A program made the translations under genes and the position numbers. DNA of 18,342 bases, from positions 1-18,342 of the forward strand of contig JABGPX010000357.1 of assembly GCA_018644745.1 (NCBI GenBank), given 5' to 3'. Of this stretch, positions 1 through 8,542 are shown in pieces (position 1 is the first letter of the stretch; every line of letters begins with the position of its first letter). The notes under the pieces are model-generated. The model was not told the origin of the DNA. It searched no databases and saw nothing but the letters and a program-made list of their open reading frames with translations. The DNA comes from Spirochaetales bacterium (GTDB taxonomy: Bacteria > Spirochaetota > Spirochaetia > ARS1246).

Positions 1-940
1 GGTCTCCAAGGCAGTCTCCGTGATCCGACGTGAAAATAATAACGGAATTTTCAACATAGCCGTTTCGTTCGAGTGCATCCATAATTTGGCCCACGTTTTC
101 ATCTATCATAGTGACGTTTGCCAAATAATACGCTCGCTGCAAGTGGCGCTGTTCTGGTGAGGGATCGAGCTTGTGAACGACAGAATCGTGATCGATTTCA
201 GTGTTGTGTTCCCGCAGTTTTTTAAGCGCGGCCGGCTGGCCTTGCAGATCATCTTCTGTTACCGCTGCGAGCTGAAGATCCTTTTTTAGGTACTGTTCAG
301 CGTAACGTCTTGGAGGATCATAAGGCGGGTGGGGGCCCGGAAAACCGATCTGCATAAAGAGGGGGTGAGTTTGAGGGTAGCTGTCGAGCCACCAGGAGGT
401 CGTATCGCCCACGAACATATCGGAGTGCATTTTTTCCGGCAGATTCCACTCAAACGCCCCGAGACGATCCGTGTAGTCCTCTCGTTCTCGGTATAGCTCC
501 CGCTGCTGCTTTACCAATCCATTGGCTGCCAATGCCTTGTCCCACTCATCGAAATAATATCGTCCTTCGAGGTACCGATCTTTATTCTCAACGACGTACC
601 GTTCGTGAAATCCAAGAGGTGTTTCAAAAGGAACCGTGTGCATCTTGCCGATATTGACGCAGTGATAGCCGGCGTCCGCCATATTCTCGACCCATGATCG
701 TGTCCATCGATCTCCGTTTTTGTATATGCCTGACGTATGCGGATATAACCCGTTAAAGAGACTGGCCCTCGACGGAACGCAGGAAGGTGCTGTTATATGA
801 CAGTTGGTAAATGAAACGCCTTCTCGCACTAATCGATCTAAGTTGGGAGTATTCATGTAATCAAACCCGAGGGCGTTAATCGTGTCGAAGCGCTGCTGAT
901 CGGTAATGATGAGTATGATGTTCGGTAACTCTTCGTTCAC
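1..940 (-). CDS. Type I sulfatase (arylsulfatase/choline-sulfatase superfamily), C-terminus beyond the window
   Basis: Hydrolyses a sulfate ester of an organic substrate that I cannot identify. Translating the minus strand from a GTG at 940, behind GGAG, gives 313 open codons to the window edge. The start reads NEELPNIILIITDQQRFD, with a metal-binding Asp at residue 14. Residues 54-58 are C-V-P-S-R, the signature whose Cys is converted to formylglycine. Further in are a GKMH Lys/His pair, a GPHPPYDPP segment, and TSDHGD near the edge, which supplies the Asp/His metal ligands. TDQQ replaces the more common DD, as in several choline-sulfatase-like branches. No signal peptide is visible, so a cytoplasmic location is likely. 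It is the third gene of a minus-strand operon, 41 nt after an anion-exporter gene, which suggests export of the sulfate it releases. The Cys form needs a maturase (FGE or anSME) that is not in the window. Confidence 0.93.
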   Translation of the reverse strand, partial: MNEELPNIILIITDQQRFDTINALGFDYMNTPNLDRLVREGVSFTNCHITAPSCVPSRASLFNGLYPHTSGIYKNGDRWTRSWVENMADAGYHCVNIGKMHTVPFETPLGFHERYVVENKDRYLEGRYYFDEWDKALAANGLVKQQRELYREREDYTDRLGAFEWNLPEKMHSDMFVGDTTSWWLDSYPQTHPLFMQIGFPGPHPPYDPPRRYAEQYLKKDLQLAAVTEDDLQGQPAALKKLREHNTEIDHDSVVHKLDPSPEQRHLQRAYYLANVTMIDENVGQIMDALERNGYVENSVIIFTSDHGDCLGD

Positions 941-981
941 TTTCTTCTCCTTGCCAGCGAATTGATGCGGTGAGTCGACCG

Positions 982-1722
982 CTACATAAATAGCAAGCGA
1001 ATCGCGCTGCCGGTCGCAATAACGAGTATAGCGATTCGAAAAGCTTTCTGCGGTATCCGTTTTAATACCTTGATTCCGATAAACGCCCCTATTGCGATAC
1101 CTGGTATGAGCATTGCGTTGGCCAAAAGGCTCGCTCCGGTAATCAGACCAAGAGAGGCGCTCAAAGGCACTTTAAGTAAGTTAACGATAAAAAAGTACCA
1201 CGCTCCGGTGCCGATATACTGCTCTTTTGGAAGGCGCATCGCGAGAAGATAGATCGCCATGATCGGCCCCGCCGCGTTGGCTATCATTGTCGTGAACCCG
1301 GCGGCTATCCCCATCGTGAGAGCGAACCAGATGCCTTGGGGAATAGAATCCTGCTCCTTCCTTCTTGATCGAATGAATTGAACACCCAGCATGACAAGAA
1401 CGATTATACCTATAATCGGCTGCAGCTGCTCGTTGTTGATCAGTCGCATGGTGAAATATCCGATGGCGACGCCGACCAGAGAAAAAGGGATAAGCTTTAT
1501 GAGATACTTCCATTGAGCGTGTCTCTTATAGTAGAGAACCGCGAATATGTCGCCGATTATCAGCATTGGAAGGAGGAATCCCGTCGACGCTTTGGCCGGA
1601 AGAATGCTAGCCAATACCGGAATGAATACGATAGAGATACCAGGAATTCCGGTCTTCGCAATTCCGAGGATTATTGCGCCAACCGCGAGCAGCGTCCATT
1701 CAACGGCGGTAAACTCAAGCAT
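982..1722 (-). CDS. TauE/SafE (TSUP) family membrane anion exporter
   Basis: An integral membrane protein of about 246 residues, a normal size for TSUP permeases, which move sulfite, sulfate or organosulfonates. The sequence is almost all hydrophobic helices, about seven or eight. An early GIAKTGIPGISIVFIPVLA loop is typical of the family's first repeat, and a central AAGFTTMIANAAGPIMAIYL segment matches the second repeat. I prefer the ATG at 1722: it forms a TAATG overlap with the stop of srkA and has GGAG 9 nt upstream. An in-frame ATG at 1737 would add five residues (MEYYV) but lies inside the kinase gene with poorer spacing. The sulfatase follows 41 nt downstream. That context favours export of sulfate or sulfite, which is an inference; transport by this family is well established but its direction and substrate vary. 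Confidence 0.88.
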   Translation of the reverse strand: MLEFTAVEWTLLAVGAIILGIAKTGIPGISIVFIPVLASILPAKASTGFLLPMLIIGDIFAVLYYKRHAQWKYLIKLIPFSLVGVAIGYFTMRLINNEQLQPIIGIIVLVMLGVQFIRSRRKEQDSIPQGIWFALTMGIAAGFTTMIANAAGPIMAIYLLAMRLPKEQYIGTGAWYFFIVNLLKVPLSASLGLITGASLLANAMLIPGIAIGAFIGIKVLKRIPQKAFRIAILVIATGSAIRLLFM

Positions 1723-2747
1723 TACGTAATACTCCATTGGTTTTCAGCAAATTCATCGAGGAAGTCTCGTATCACATTCTTTTGCACCCTCAGGTCTTCT
1801 ACTTCTTTTATCCAGAAAGCTTCCGTACCCCAATCAGGGAAATTGCTATTGAACCAGAAGTCGTGACGCTGCCGCGCTCTCCACACGAGGAAGTACACCA
1901 TCCTCATAAAGCGGAGAGGTTCGATAAGTTTCAGGGTTGATCGGTCTAGTTCTACGAATTGCTCATACCCATCGAGAAGCATCAGAAGCTCCCGGCGGCA
2001 GTTCCCTGCGTAGTCGGGTAGAAGCAGCCAAAGATCCTGGACTGCCGGACCGTTCACCATGTCGTCGAAGTCGTAGAGGACAAGCCCCTCATCGGCCCTA
2101 TCGAGAATATTCCCCCGATGACAGTCGCCATGTAATCGCTGGATATCCAGGTCCTCGAATAGCGGTACTATTTCACCGATCAGATCCCTGCAGACGGTCT
2201 CGAAGTCGTCTCTACAGATCGGGCTGACCAGGTTTTCATCTAGCAATTCCTGTAGATAGGCGCCAGTGTTCTTAATTGGATGACAGGTTTCCCTGTTTGC
2301 CGCAATCTGTTTCTTGCCGGTGGTATGACACCTTCCCACAATTGTGCCCAGCCGGTACCAGTCGTCATCGGATTCGGCATCAAAATTCCGCCCTCCCATC
2401 CTCGGGAAAAGTGCATAAAAGAATGTTTCCTCAATGCCGTTGTCCGCAACCGTCACCTCCGCAAGAGTGTCCCCTTCTGAGTCCTTGATTGGAACTACAA
2501 CAGGAATCTCATCCGCCGCGCAATCTTCGAGGAAATCGTGCTCATCCAGGATGGCATCGTAGGTCCACCGGCCGGGCCGGTAAAACTTAACTACCAACGG
2601 CTCACCTGTGTCGCTTGTCAGCCCAAATACCCGGTTTACATAACTCGGATACGGGGTAACCATTCCATCGAGCTGATAGAGGTGAGTTTGTTCGACGGAG
2701 CTTATTACCGCCTTAGGAGTGAGTAGGTCGAATGAGCCGGTCTGCAA
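1722..2747 (-). CDS. srkA: SrkA/YihE-like stress response Ser/Thr kinase (APH fold)
   Basis: A 341-residue cytoplasmic kinase of the aminoglycoside-phosphotransferase fold, close in length to E. coli SrkA (YihE/RdoA, about 328), which protects stressed cells and counteracts MazF-type death. The catalytic loop RLHGDCHRGNIL and the metal-binding block YDFDDMVNGPAVQDLWLLL are the hallmark SrkA motifs. The early YPSYVNRVFGL and VVKFYRPGRWT segments (with the ATP-site Lys) and the late RFMRMVYFLVWRARQR also fit. The start is TTG at 2747, supported by a GGAGG ten bases upstream; no better in-frame ATG precedes the conserved N-terminus. It is first in a minus-strand operon with the exporter and sulfatase. 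In E. coli srkA is co-transcribed with dsbA, so this pairing is different. I could not see a convincing promoter in 2748-2884. Confidence 0.93.
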   Translation of the reverse strand: MQTGSFDLLTPKAVISSVEQTHLYQLDGMVTPYPSYVNRVFGLTSDTGEPLVVKFYRPGRWTYDAILDEHDFLEDCAADEIPVVVPIKDSEGDTLAEVTVADNGIEETFFYALFPRMGGRNFDAESDDDWYRLGTIVGRCHTTGKKQIAANRETCHPIKNTGAYLQELLDENLVSPICRDDFETVCRDLIGEIVPLFEDLDIQRLHGDCHRGNILDRADEGLVLYDFDDMVNGPAVQDLWLLLPDYAGNCRRELLMLLDGYEQFVELDRSTLKLIEPLRFMRMVYFLVWRARQRHDFWFNSNFPDWGTEAFWIKEVEDLRVQKNVIRDFLDEFAENQWSIT

Positions 2748-2884
2748 TGGATTGATACCTCCGGCCCACTATGCCTGATTCGGGAGGATTTTGCTACATG
2801 GAAGGGACGAAGAAGGTCTTTTCAAAGGCCCGAGTTGTCTCGGCTTATATTGAAATTGGACACTGGATGTCCTATGATTTTTAT

Positions 2885-4129
2885 ATGAATAAATACCACG
2901 TTTTCGCCAGGGCTCTAATGGCTATTGCCGTTCTCATTTTGATGAGCGGATGCTTTCAGATTCACAGGGTAGACACTTTCGAGCCGGTTTACCTGAGCTA
3001 TGATGAGTTTCGAAAAACCGTGATTACGGAAGAACCCAGAACGATTACACAGACCGGAAAGATTTATACAAAAGATTCCTATCTTTTTATCAATGAATAC
3101 CATGAAGGAGTGCATGTAATCGATAACAGCGATCCTTCGAATCCGGTTCCGGTGACATTTATACCAATTCTCGGAAACGTCGATATCGCGATCCAGGGAA
3201 CCATTCTGTATGCGGATAGTTTCATCGACCTGGTAGCCATCGATATCAGTAATCCTGCTTTGCCTGTTGAGGTGGATCGGGTTGAAAGCATTTTTCCGTA
3301 CAATACCCAGCAGCCCTGGTTTGAGGATGGCTTCCGTTGGGGAGACATCCTTGAGCCGGTAGATGAGGATTTAGGTATTGTCATCGGCTGGAATAAAACG
3401 GACACCAGAGTTGAACTCCGACGGACTGACTTGCTGTATGCCGTTGACTTGGCTGGAACAGCCGAGACAGGGTCGGGTACCGGCGGCTCGATGGCCAGGT
3501 TTACAATAGTCAGTAACTATCTATACGCGCTGCACACCGGTTATATACAGCTTTTTGACATAAGTGTTCCTGAGGATCCCGCGGTGTGGAGCAAAATCCA
3601 GCTTGCCTGGGATATCGAAACCATTTTTCCATATCAGGACAAGCTTTTTATCGGCTCACAGACTGGCATGTATATATTTGACAATACCGACCCTGCGTAC
3701 CCCCAGCAGCTCTCTGAGTTCACTCACGCCACGAGTTGTGATCCTGTGGTGGCGACCAGCACCCGCGCCTATGTTACATTGCGAAGCGGCAGAGGCTGCG
3801 GCGGCATGAGTGATCAGCTGGATATTATCGATATAACCGATTTGATGTCTCCGGTCCTGATAAAGAGCTTCGGAATGCAGGGTCCGTATGGCCTCGGCAT
3901 CGACGGCGCGACCCTCTTTCTCTGCGACGGTATAGCCGGACTCAAGGTGTATGACGTGAGCAACGACACGAGTATTGATCTGTTACATCACGTTCCGGAT
4001 ATTGAGGTTTTCGACGTAATCGCCGGACAGGGACTCGCTATAGTGATCGGACCCGGGGGGCTGCGTCAATATGACTATACCGATTTGAACGACATCAGTT
4101 TGCTGAGCACGATTGCGGTTGGCGGGTAA
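2885..4129 (+). CDS. LVIVD-repeat beta-propeller lipoprotein
   Basis: A surface or periplasmic lipoprotein of 414 residues with no known enzymatic role. The ATG at 2885 starts a classical lipoprotein signal peptide: MNKYHVFARA, a hydrophobic stretch, then the lipobox LMSGC with Cys 23 as the lipidation site. The frame is open back to 2771, but the extra 38 residues would bury the signal sequence, so I reject that start. The mature protein repeats a unit of about 40-45 residues with cores such as GVHVIDNSDPSNPVPV, LVAIDISNPALPVEV, YIQLFDISVPEDPAVW and MYIFDNTDPAYPQQL. These are LVIVD repeats, which fold as beta-propeller blades. The N-terminal part is close to the FINEYHEGVHVIDN type common in lipoproteins of spirochaetes and Bacteroidetes. 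It is divergent from srkA (137-bp gap) and convergent with the URO-D gene 10 nt away. No clear SD or promoter is visible. Confidence 0.85.
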   Translation: MNKYHVFARALMAIAVLILMSGCFQIHRVDTFEPVYLSYDEFRKTVITEEPRTITQTGKIYTKDSYLFINEYHEGVHVIDNSDPSNPVPVTFIPILGNVDIAIQGTILYADSFIDLVAIDISNPALPVEVDRVESIFPYNTQQPWFEDGFRWGDILEPVDEDLGIVIGWNKTDTRVELRRTDLLYAVDLAGTAETGSGTGGSMARFTIVSNYLYALHTGYIQLFDISVPEDPAVWSKIQLAWDIETIFPYQDKLFIGSQTGMYIFDNTDPAYPQQLSEFTHATSCDPVVATSTRAYVTLRSGRGCGGMSDQLDIIDITDLMSPVLIKSFGMQGPYGLGIDGATLFLCDGIAGLKVYDVSNDTSIDLLHHVPDIEVFDVIAGQGLAIVIGPGGLRQYDYTDLNDISLLSTIAVGG

Positions 4130-4131
4130 TA

Positions 4132-4152
4132 GGGCCGACTTAATCGCGGCCC
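4132..4152. other. Short hairpin between convergent genes
   Basis: GGGCCG (4132-4137) and CGGCCC (4147-4152) form a 6-bp stem with a 9-nt loop exactly where the convergent lipoprotein and URO-D genes end. There is no T-run on either side, so it is not a convincing intrinsic terminator. It also overlaps the URO-D stop codon. Confidence 0.25.
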
Positions 4153-5240
4153 CATTCAGTTATCCTGCTCCCTCTTTGAAAAAACCAGTCGAGGGTGTCG
4201 TGCTCAACTTCCGGCGGTATGGAATGATCTGAATGCACGATAAAGCCGCTTCCCGCGTCCAGTACAGGTAGAATCTTATTCCGAAGCTCTTCCTCAATTT
4301 CATCTTTGTCATTGCGGCCTATAATCCTGATGTCCAGGTTTCCGCAGAAAGTAAGGTGCTCTCCGAAGTCTCTGACCAATTGCCTGACATCCATGCCTGC
4401 TTTTACTTCCATTGCCTGGAGGCAGTCCATGCCGGCTTGTATCAATCCCGGCACTAGAGGCTCAACAAATCCGCATGAATGTATAATGACTTTCAAACCT
4501 CGAGAGTGGGCATAATCAAATAATCGGGTATGGCCGGGCTGAATGATTTCTTTATACATAGCGGGAGACATAAAGGGTTTGCCTTTAAATCCCATATCTT
4601 CGTAGAACCACATAGCGTCGGGTTCACCTTCCTCGGCGAAAAGAGTCTCCAGGTGATTTATAGTGAACTCAGCAAAGGTATTCACCATGTCTTTAACCCA
4701 ATCCGGATCGAGGGCCATACCCATCAGCATGTACTCATGTCCACAGACAGGATGCATCTGCTCAAATGGGGCCACACCGCTCCATACAAAAGCCCTGCCC
4801 TCATCGGCGGCCAATTTCTTTGTATCTCGGTATGCCTCAGAAGGTATTCTCCGTCGGTCAACATCCAAGAGATGAGGTTTTATCATCTCTTCCCAGGGAC
4901 CGCGTTCTCTCACCGCGAAATCGACATGCTCCGGGGTTCCTGATTTGTCTTTCCACCACCGAAGTTGGGCGCCGTTGCCGTTCAAGACTAATTTTGTCTC
5001 GTCGGTTTCCTCAACTATTTTCTCTTCAAAATCAAGATCAGCGATACCGCTCAGCCAGCCGCTGCCGCGCCAGCTCATATCAAAATGGCTTATCGCGTCC
5101 TCATCTTCCTCGAGTTTTCCTTCACTGATGTATTTTGCTCTGGTTTCGCCCCAGAGACCGTCGCCGTATGCAAGCCTGTCGACCGGCTGCCGGTTAAGAG
5201 TTGAGATAAATCGTTCTTTGTGAGTCATTTCTGCTGGCAT
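4140..5240 (-). CDS. URO-D/MtaA-type methyltransferase family protein
   Basis: A 366-residue protein of the uroporphyrinogen decarboxylase fold, in the branch usually acting as corrinoid- or thiol-dependent methyltransferases rather than heme enzymes. The N-terminal MTHKERFISTLNRQPVDRLAYGDG is the typical family opening (ERF..AL...PVDR.P). EDMGFKGKPFMSPAMYKE is followed by a VIIHSCGFVEPLVPGLIQAG block, whose His-x-Cys is the usual zinc/thiol site, and then by HSDHSIPPEV near the C-terminus. The ATG at 5240 has AGAGGA at good spacing; a second Met (residue 5) is possible. No corrinoid protein, hemE partner or other methyltransferase component is nearby, and a terminator separates it from the gene upstream, so it seems to be transcribed alone. 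Its substrate is unknown; a true heme-synthesis UroD is unlikely. Confidence 0.85.
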   Translation of the reverse strand: MPAEMTHKERFISTLNRQPVDRLAYGDGLWGETRAKYISEGKLEEDEDAISHFDMSWRGSGWLSGIADLDFEEKIVEETDETKLVLNGNGAQLRWWKDKSGTPEHVDFAVRERGPWEEMIKPHLLDVDRRRIPSEAYRDTKKLAADEGRAFVWSGVAPFEQMHPVCGHEYMLMGMALDPDWVKDMVNTFAEFTINHLETLFAEEGEPDAMWFYEDMGFKGKPFMSPAMYKEIIQPGHTRLFDYAHSRGLKVIIHSCGFVEPLVPGLIQAGMDCLQAMEVKAGMDVRQLVRDFGEHLTFCGNLDIRIIGRNDKDEIEEELRNKILPVLDAGSGFIVHSDHSIPPEVEHDTLDWFFQRGSRITEWGRD

Positions 5241-5322
5241 GGATGTTCCTCTAAAGTTTGTTTACCACAACGGAATGAATATGAGAAGCCCCTGGTCAAG
5301 GCGTTCCCATGGATACATCGAT

Positions 5323-5355
5323 AAAAAACGGCCGCTCCGTTGCCGGGAGCGGCCG
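5323..5355 (-). terminator. Intrinsic terminator after the FnIII-solute-binding lipoprotein gene
   Basis: A perfect 10-bp GC-rich stem (CGGCCGCTCC at 5329-5338, GGAGCGGCCG at 5346-5355) encloses a 7-nt loop. In the minus-strand direction it is followed directly by six T (5328-5323). It lies 28 bases past the stop of the 841-residue lipoprotein gene and ends that transcript before the URO-D gene at 5240. The A-run on the other side of the stem gives no plus-strand terminator. Confidence 0.9.
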
Positions 5356-5383
5356 CAAAAAGTCGAAATAGTTGCAGCTCTTT

Positions 5384-7909
5384 CTATGGGATGTCTGCCT
5401 GCATCGCCGCAGCCGCGTCGGCGGGGGTCATTGTTCCGCGAATAACATCCTCGAAGTACATACCGACCGCGGGCCAAATATCATTCATGACACCGCCGTA
5501 AGGCTGCGGATTGTCCGCCGGGAGCGCCGCCATGATATCTAGGGTGAGCTGATCGGTTACGTTGGGGAGGTCCTGAGCTGCCAGGAGTCCGGGCAATTGA
5601 ACGGCCTGCCAAATTTCGGTTTCGAAAGTATACACAGCCTCAATGCTTGCCTCCGTAAGGGTCGTCAGAAGCATGTCCGCATATGCCTGTTCCGTTGACG
5701 GATCGCCATTATCGCGAATGTAGATGTTGAAAGTATCGTACCAGGCCTGAGCAGGCTGCATTGTTGCTGAAACCGCGGGAATCACCGCGGCCCGCAGATT
5801 GGCGCCGACGGCTCCGCTCCGCAGATATTCAACGGCCCAAGGACCGTTAATGTGCATAGGTAACTCGCCGTTCCGGAACATCTCCTGAGCGTTGTCATAA
5901 GTAAGGAATTCAGCGCCTAAAGGATCATCGGGAATTAAGCCGCTATCGACAAGCTCCTTCGCAAAAGTAAGGGTCGATACCATCTCCGGAGTGTCGAGAG
6001 TAGCGTTTCCGCCTGCATCAAATAACGCACCGCCGAAACCGTTGAGCCACGGCATGTACCAGTACCTACTATTCTCCAACATGCCCAGCCAGCCGGCGGT
6101 TCCGGCAGGTGGATTGCCCGCATCAAGAGCAAGGAGCTCGTCGGTGGTAGCGGGAACCGGCGTCGCTGCCATCAAAGCGGAGTTGTAGTAGAGAACTAGG
6201 TGTGCGCCGACCGCGAGAGGTAACCCGTAGAAATTCCCCCCCGGCTGGAACGCAGGCTGGTAATCTGTTTCTGTAATGCCAAGAGTACTGAGGTCACGGT
6301 ACTCACCGCCGGCGATACGAGAAGTGAATACCTCATTGCCGTCCGCATCATTACCGAATGGCCGGGAGATCACCATCTCTATATTGTCATTCAACGGATG
6401 CGCCGGGTCAGCAAGGATATTCTCAATAGTCGCCGCATCCTGGTAGTTGAAGCGCATGTACTCTGAACCCCCGAACGCAGCTGCATTATTAAATCTATAA
6501 TTCGAAAAGAGGTTTTGAAAGTCGATAACTTGGACATCCATATGTTCGACTAACACTACTGGCTGTTCCGGCTCGTACAGAAAAACTCCGGGAAGTTGAT
6601 AAGCTTCTCCCTCGGAAATGCTGTGGTCATGCCAATAAATTTCATCTCCCATGATATTCCAGAACGAATAGAGATGGTAATCGTGTCCACCGGCGATATC
6701 ATCGAAGATAAACGATCCGGTTGTATAATCATACGCAGGATTGGTACCGTTGAGCCGAAGACTTCGTGTTGCCCGAATACGGTAGCCGTCCTGATCGTAT
6801 CTGAGAAGCGAGACAGAGAATACGCCGTCATCGTCGGCAATAGGAAGCTCGGAGCCGCCTACCAGCTTCTTCAATTCACCGGCGAAGGATGCTCCGGTAT
6901 TTCTATATAGCTCGAGATTCATGTCGATACCATAAAAGTTATAACCTTCTACAAAAACGTACTCGTATTGCTCCGATGGCAAAACCAGAGCGAGCAGGAA
7001 GCGGTCGGTGTTAATGACCGATAGCGATCCGTCATCACTCGGAAGAATGAGATCTCGAGCTGTTGTGACCCAGGGGGCGATATTCGGATCGTGCAGCATT
7101 ACTTCGAAAACAGCGTCACGTACAACACCGCCAGTGGAAAGCTCAACTTGCGGAATGTTTATTTGCGAATCAGACGGGTCGGGGTAACCCAGGTCCATCG
7201 GTCCTTTATGGACAATGAGGCTGTCTACGGCACCGCTTTGTGCGGTATCAGGAAAAGTGAAACGGAAAAATACCTCGTTGGCGCCGACCCCAAAACTGCT
7301 AATATCTGCAGAGCAGAGTACTGTATTATCCGGCGCAGTATCGAAGAGATTCCAGCCTGTCTCGGTTCCGTCGGCTTTGGCCACCTTTACCTCTACAGGA
7401 AAGGGAGCATCATGAATATTCCATTCGACTGAATTGTCGCCTAAGTTGCCCGCGTTGCGGGTGATATCCAGAGCACTCAGGTCAAATGCCGGTAAATCAT
7501 TGGCGAGCGGTGTGAAAATGGTCACATCCTCACTTACCTCAGATTCCCCGCCATCTCCGATAGCCGTAATTCTGTATGTATAAGAAGTTGCCGGAGTGAC
7601 ATCTTCGTCCAGATATGAATTGGCTGGAGCAGAAATAAGGTCCCTTGGAGCAAAATTCCCTATGCCCACTTTTCGTTCAATATCATATGAACTGACCCGT
7701 TCGTTATTGTGAAGCCACTCGACTAAAACCTGGCTCGAAGACAGCGCCTCGGCGGTAAGCCCGTACGGAGCGTCGGGAGGTGCAACGTCCTCGGGCAGTA
7801 TCCCGAGCATCTTTAGCAGTGCGTCGCAGGAAGGAAATAGAAAAACAATTGAAATAAGCAGCAATATGGTTAAGAAGATGGAACCTGTGCGGGAAGCGGC
7901 TTTTTGCAT
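5384..7909 (-). CDS. Lipoprotein fusing a fibronectin type III domain to a sugar-type solute-binding domain
   Basis: An 841-residue predicted lipoprotein. An N-terminal Lys/Arg segment and hydrophobic stretch end in a relaxed lipobox, FLFPSC, with Cys 28. Residues about 44-134 form a fibronectin type III domain (PPDAPYGLTAEALSSSQVLV, a central SYDIERK, a late SYTYRITAIGDGGES). Residues about 135-455 are beta-rich, Asp/Gly-rich and unassigned. From about 456 to the end it resembles ABC solute-binding proteins of the maltose/oligosaccharide class: GNFYGLPLAVGAHLVLYYNS, PWLNGFGGALFDAGG, FRNGELPMHINGPWAVEYL and a closing PAVGMYFEDVIRGTMTPADA. The family is usually about 400-450 residues, so this is double length. 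The ATG at 7909 has GGGAG just upstream. It has its own promoter and terminator, and no permease or ATPase gene adjoins it, so it may act as a glycan-binding surface protein or serve a distant transporter. Confidence 0.85.
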   Translation of the reverse strand: MQKAASRTGSIFLTILLLISIVFLFPSCDALLKMLGILPEDVAPPDAPYGLTAEALSSSQVLVEWLHNNERVSSYDIERKVGIGNFAPRDLISAPANSYLDEDVTPATSYTYRITAIGDGGESEVSEDVTIFTPLANDLPAFDLSALDITRNAGNLGDNSVEWNIHDAPFPVEVKVAKADGTETGWNLFDTAPDNTVLCSADISSFGVGANEVFFRFTFPDTAQSGAVDSLIVHKGPMDLGYPDPSDSQINIPQVELSTGGVVRDAVFEVMLHDPNIAPWVTTARDLILPSDDGSLSVINTDRFLLALVLPSEQYEYVFVEGYNFYGIDMNLELYRNTGASFAGELKKLVGGSELPIADDDGVFSVSLLRYDQDGYRIRATRSLRLNGTNPAYDYTTGSFIFDDIAGGHDYHLYSFWNIMGDEIYWHDHSISEGEAYQLPGVFLYEPEQPVVLVEHMDVQVIDFQNLFSNYRFNNAAAFGGSEYMRFNYQDAATIENILADPAHPLNDNIEMVISRPFGNDADGNEVFTSRIAGGEYRDLSTLGITETDYQPAFQPGGNFYGLPLAVGAHLVLYYNSALMAATPVPATTDELLALDAGNPPAGTAGWLGMLENSRYWYMPWLNGFGGALFDAGGNATLDTPEMVSTLTFAKELVDSGLIPDDPLGAEFLTYDNAQEMFRNGELPMHINGPWAVEYLRSGAVGANLRAAVIPAVSATMQPAQAWYDTFNIYIRDNGDPSTEQAYADMLLTTLTEASIEAVYTFETEIWQAVQLPGLLAAQDLPNVTDQLTLDIMAALPADNPQPYGGVMNDIWPAVGMYFEDVIRGTMTPADAAAAMQADIP

Positions 7910-8037
7910 GGGGTACTCCCTGAGATGATAACGATTGCAGCTTATGGAAGGCCATGAAGACCGGATGTGGAAGTGCCGGTGACAAACTCACCAAGCACGC
8001 CGCTTTCGGTAAGACTCATTTTTGTTTTATACAACTA

Positions 8038-8065
8038 AGTATATCCCGCCGTGGCTGGATGTCAA
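8038..8065 (-). promoter_or_regulatory. Sigma70-type promoter for the FnIII-solute-binding lipoprotein gene
   Basis: On the minus strand TTGACA (8065-8060), a 16-nt spacer and TATACT (8043-8038) make a near-consensus promoter. Transcription should begin near 8031, leaving an untranslated leader of about 120 nt before the ATG at 7909. The leader holds only a weak hairpin (GGTGA and TCACC around 7980) that I could see. The gap between here and the VapC stop at 8156 shows nothing else. Confidence 0.75.
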
Positions 8066-8155
8066 TCTGTGCACTCGATTAATTTACGGCCAAGTTGAAA
8101 GCAAAGCCGAACAGTGCTGTACATGACCATGCTCCGCCTTTTTGAATAGATCCAA

Positions 8156-8542
8156 CTACCAGATAAGCTCAGCTCCCAACTCGGCTATTTTCGAATCCTC
8201 GCTGAGAAGAGGCATTTTTTCACTCAATGATTGTGCCGCCAGCATCTGATCAAATGGATTCCGATGTGTATTTGGAATATGGAATATTTTTGTTGAGTGG
8301 ATGAGGTTAATCGGCATTACCAGAAAGCCGTTTTCATTTATGTTATCGGTTAAAAATTTATCAGGATCTTCTGCAACAGTCAATTTACCAATTCTTATTT
8401 TAATGGATATTTCCCAGGCCGAAACCGCGCTGAAATAAATCTTGTTATTCTTGTCGGCGACAATATCAAATACCTGCTTAGAAAGCCGCTCATCATCACC
8501 AATCCACCATAGAAAAGTATGAGTATCCAGAATGTAGTTCAC
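8156..8542 (-). CDS. vapC: VapC-type PIN-domain toxin
   Basis: A 128-residue PIN-domain ribonuclease, the usual size of VapC toxins, which cleave RNA (often tRNA or rRNA) when the antitoxin is lost. Acidic active-site residues are in place: Asp 6 in NYILDTHTFLWW, Glu 44 in SAVSAWEISIK, Asp 98 in HRNPFDQMLAAQ, and Glu 115/Asp 116 in PLLSEDSKI. I prefer the GTG at 8542: it overlaps the antitoxin stop in a GTGA 4-nt junction and has GGAG 8 nt upstream. The in-frame GTG at 8551 would run into that SD. The pair is thus translationally coupled, antitoxin first. The region is more AT-rich than its neighbours, which fits horizontal gain. Confidence 0.93.
   Translation of the reverse strand: MNYILDTHTFLWWIGDDERLSKQVFDIVADKNNKIYFSAVSAWEISIKIRIGKLTVAEDPDKFLTDNINENGFLVMPINLIHSTKIFHIPNTHRNPFDQMLAAQSLSEKMPLLSEDSKIAELGAELIW

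Noticed and set aside
1070..1866. Several plus-strand open frames opposite the exporter and kinase genes
   Set aside because: They are antisense to genes with clear family motifs, have no recognisable domains and no ribosome binding sites.
2771..2884. Longer N-terminus for the LVIVD lipoprotein
   Set aside because: It would place 38 residues before a complete lipoprotein signal peptide and lipobox, which work only at the N-terminus.
4132..4152. Bidirectional terminator between convergent genes
   Set aside because: The stem is only 6 bp and no T-run follows on either strand; kept only as a low-confidence hairpin.
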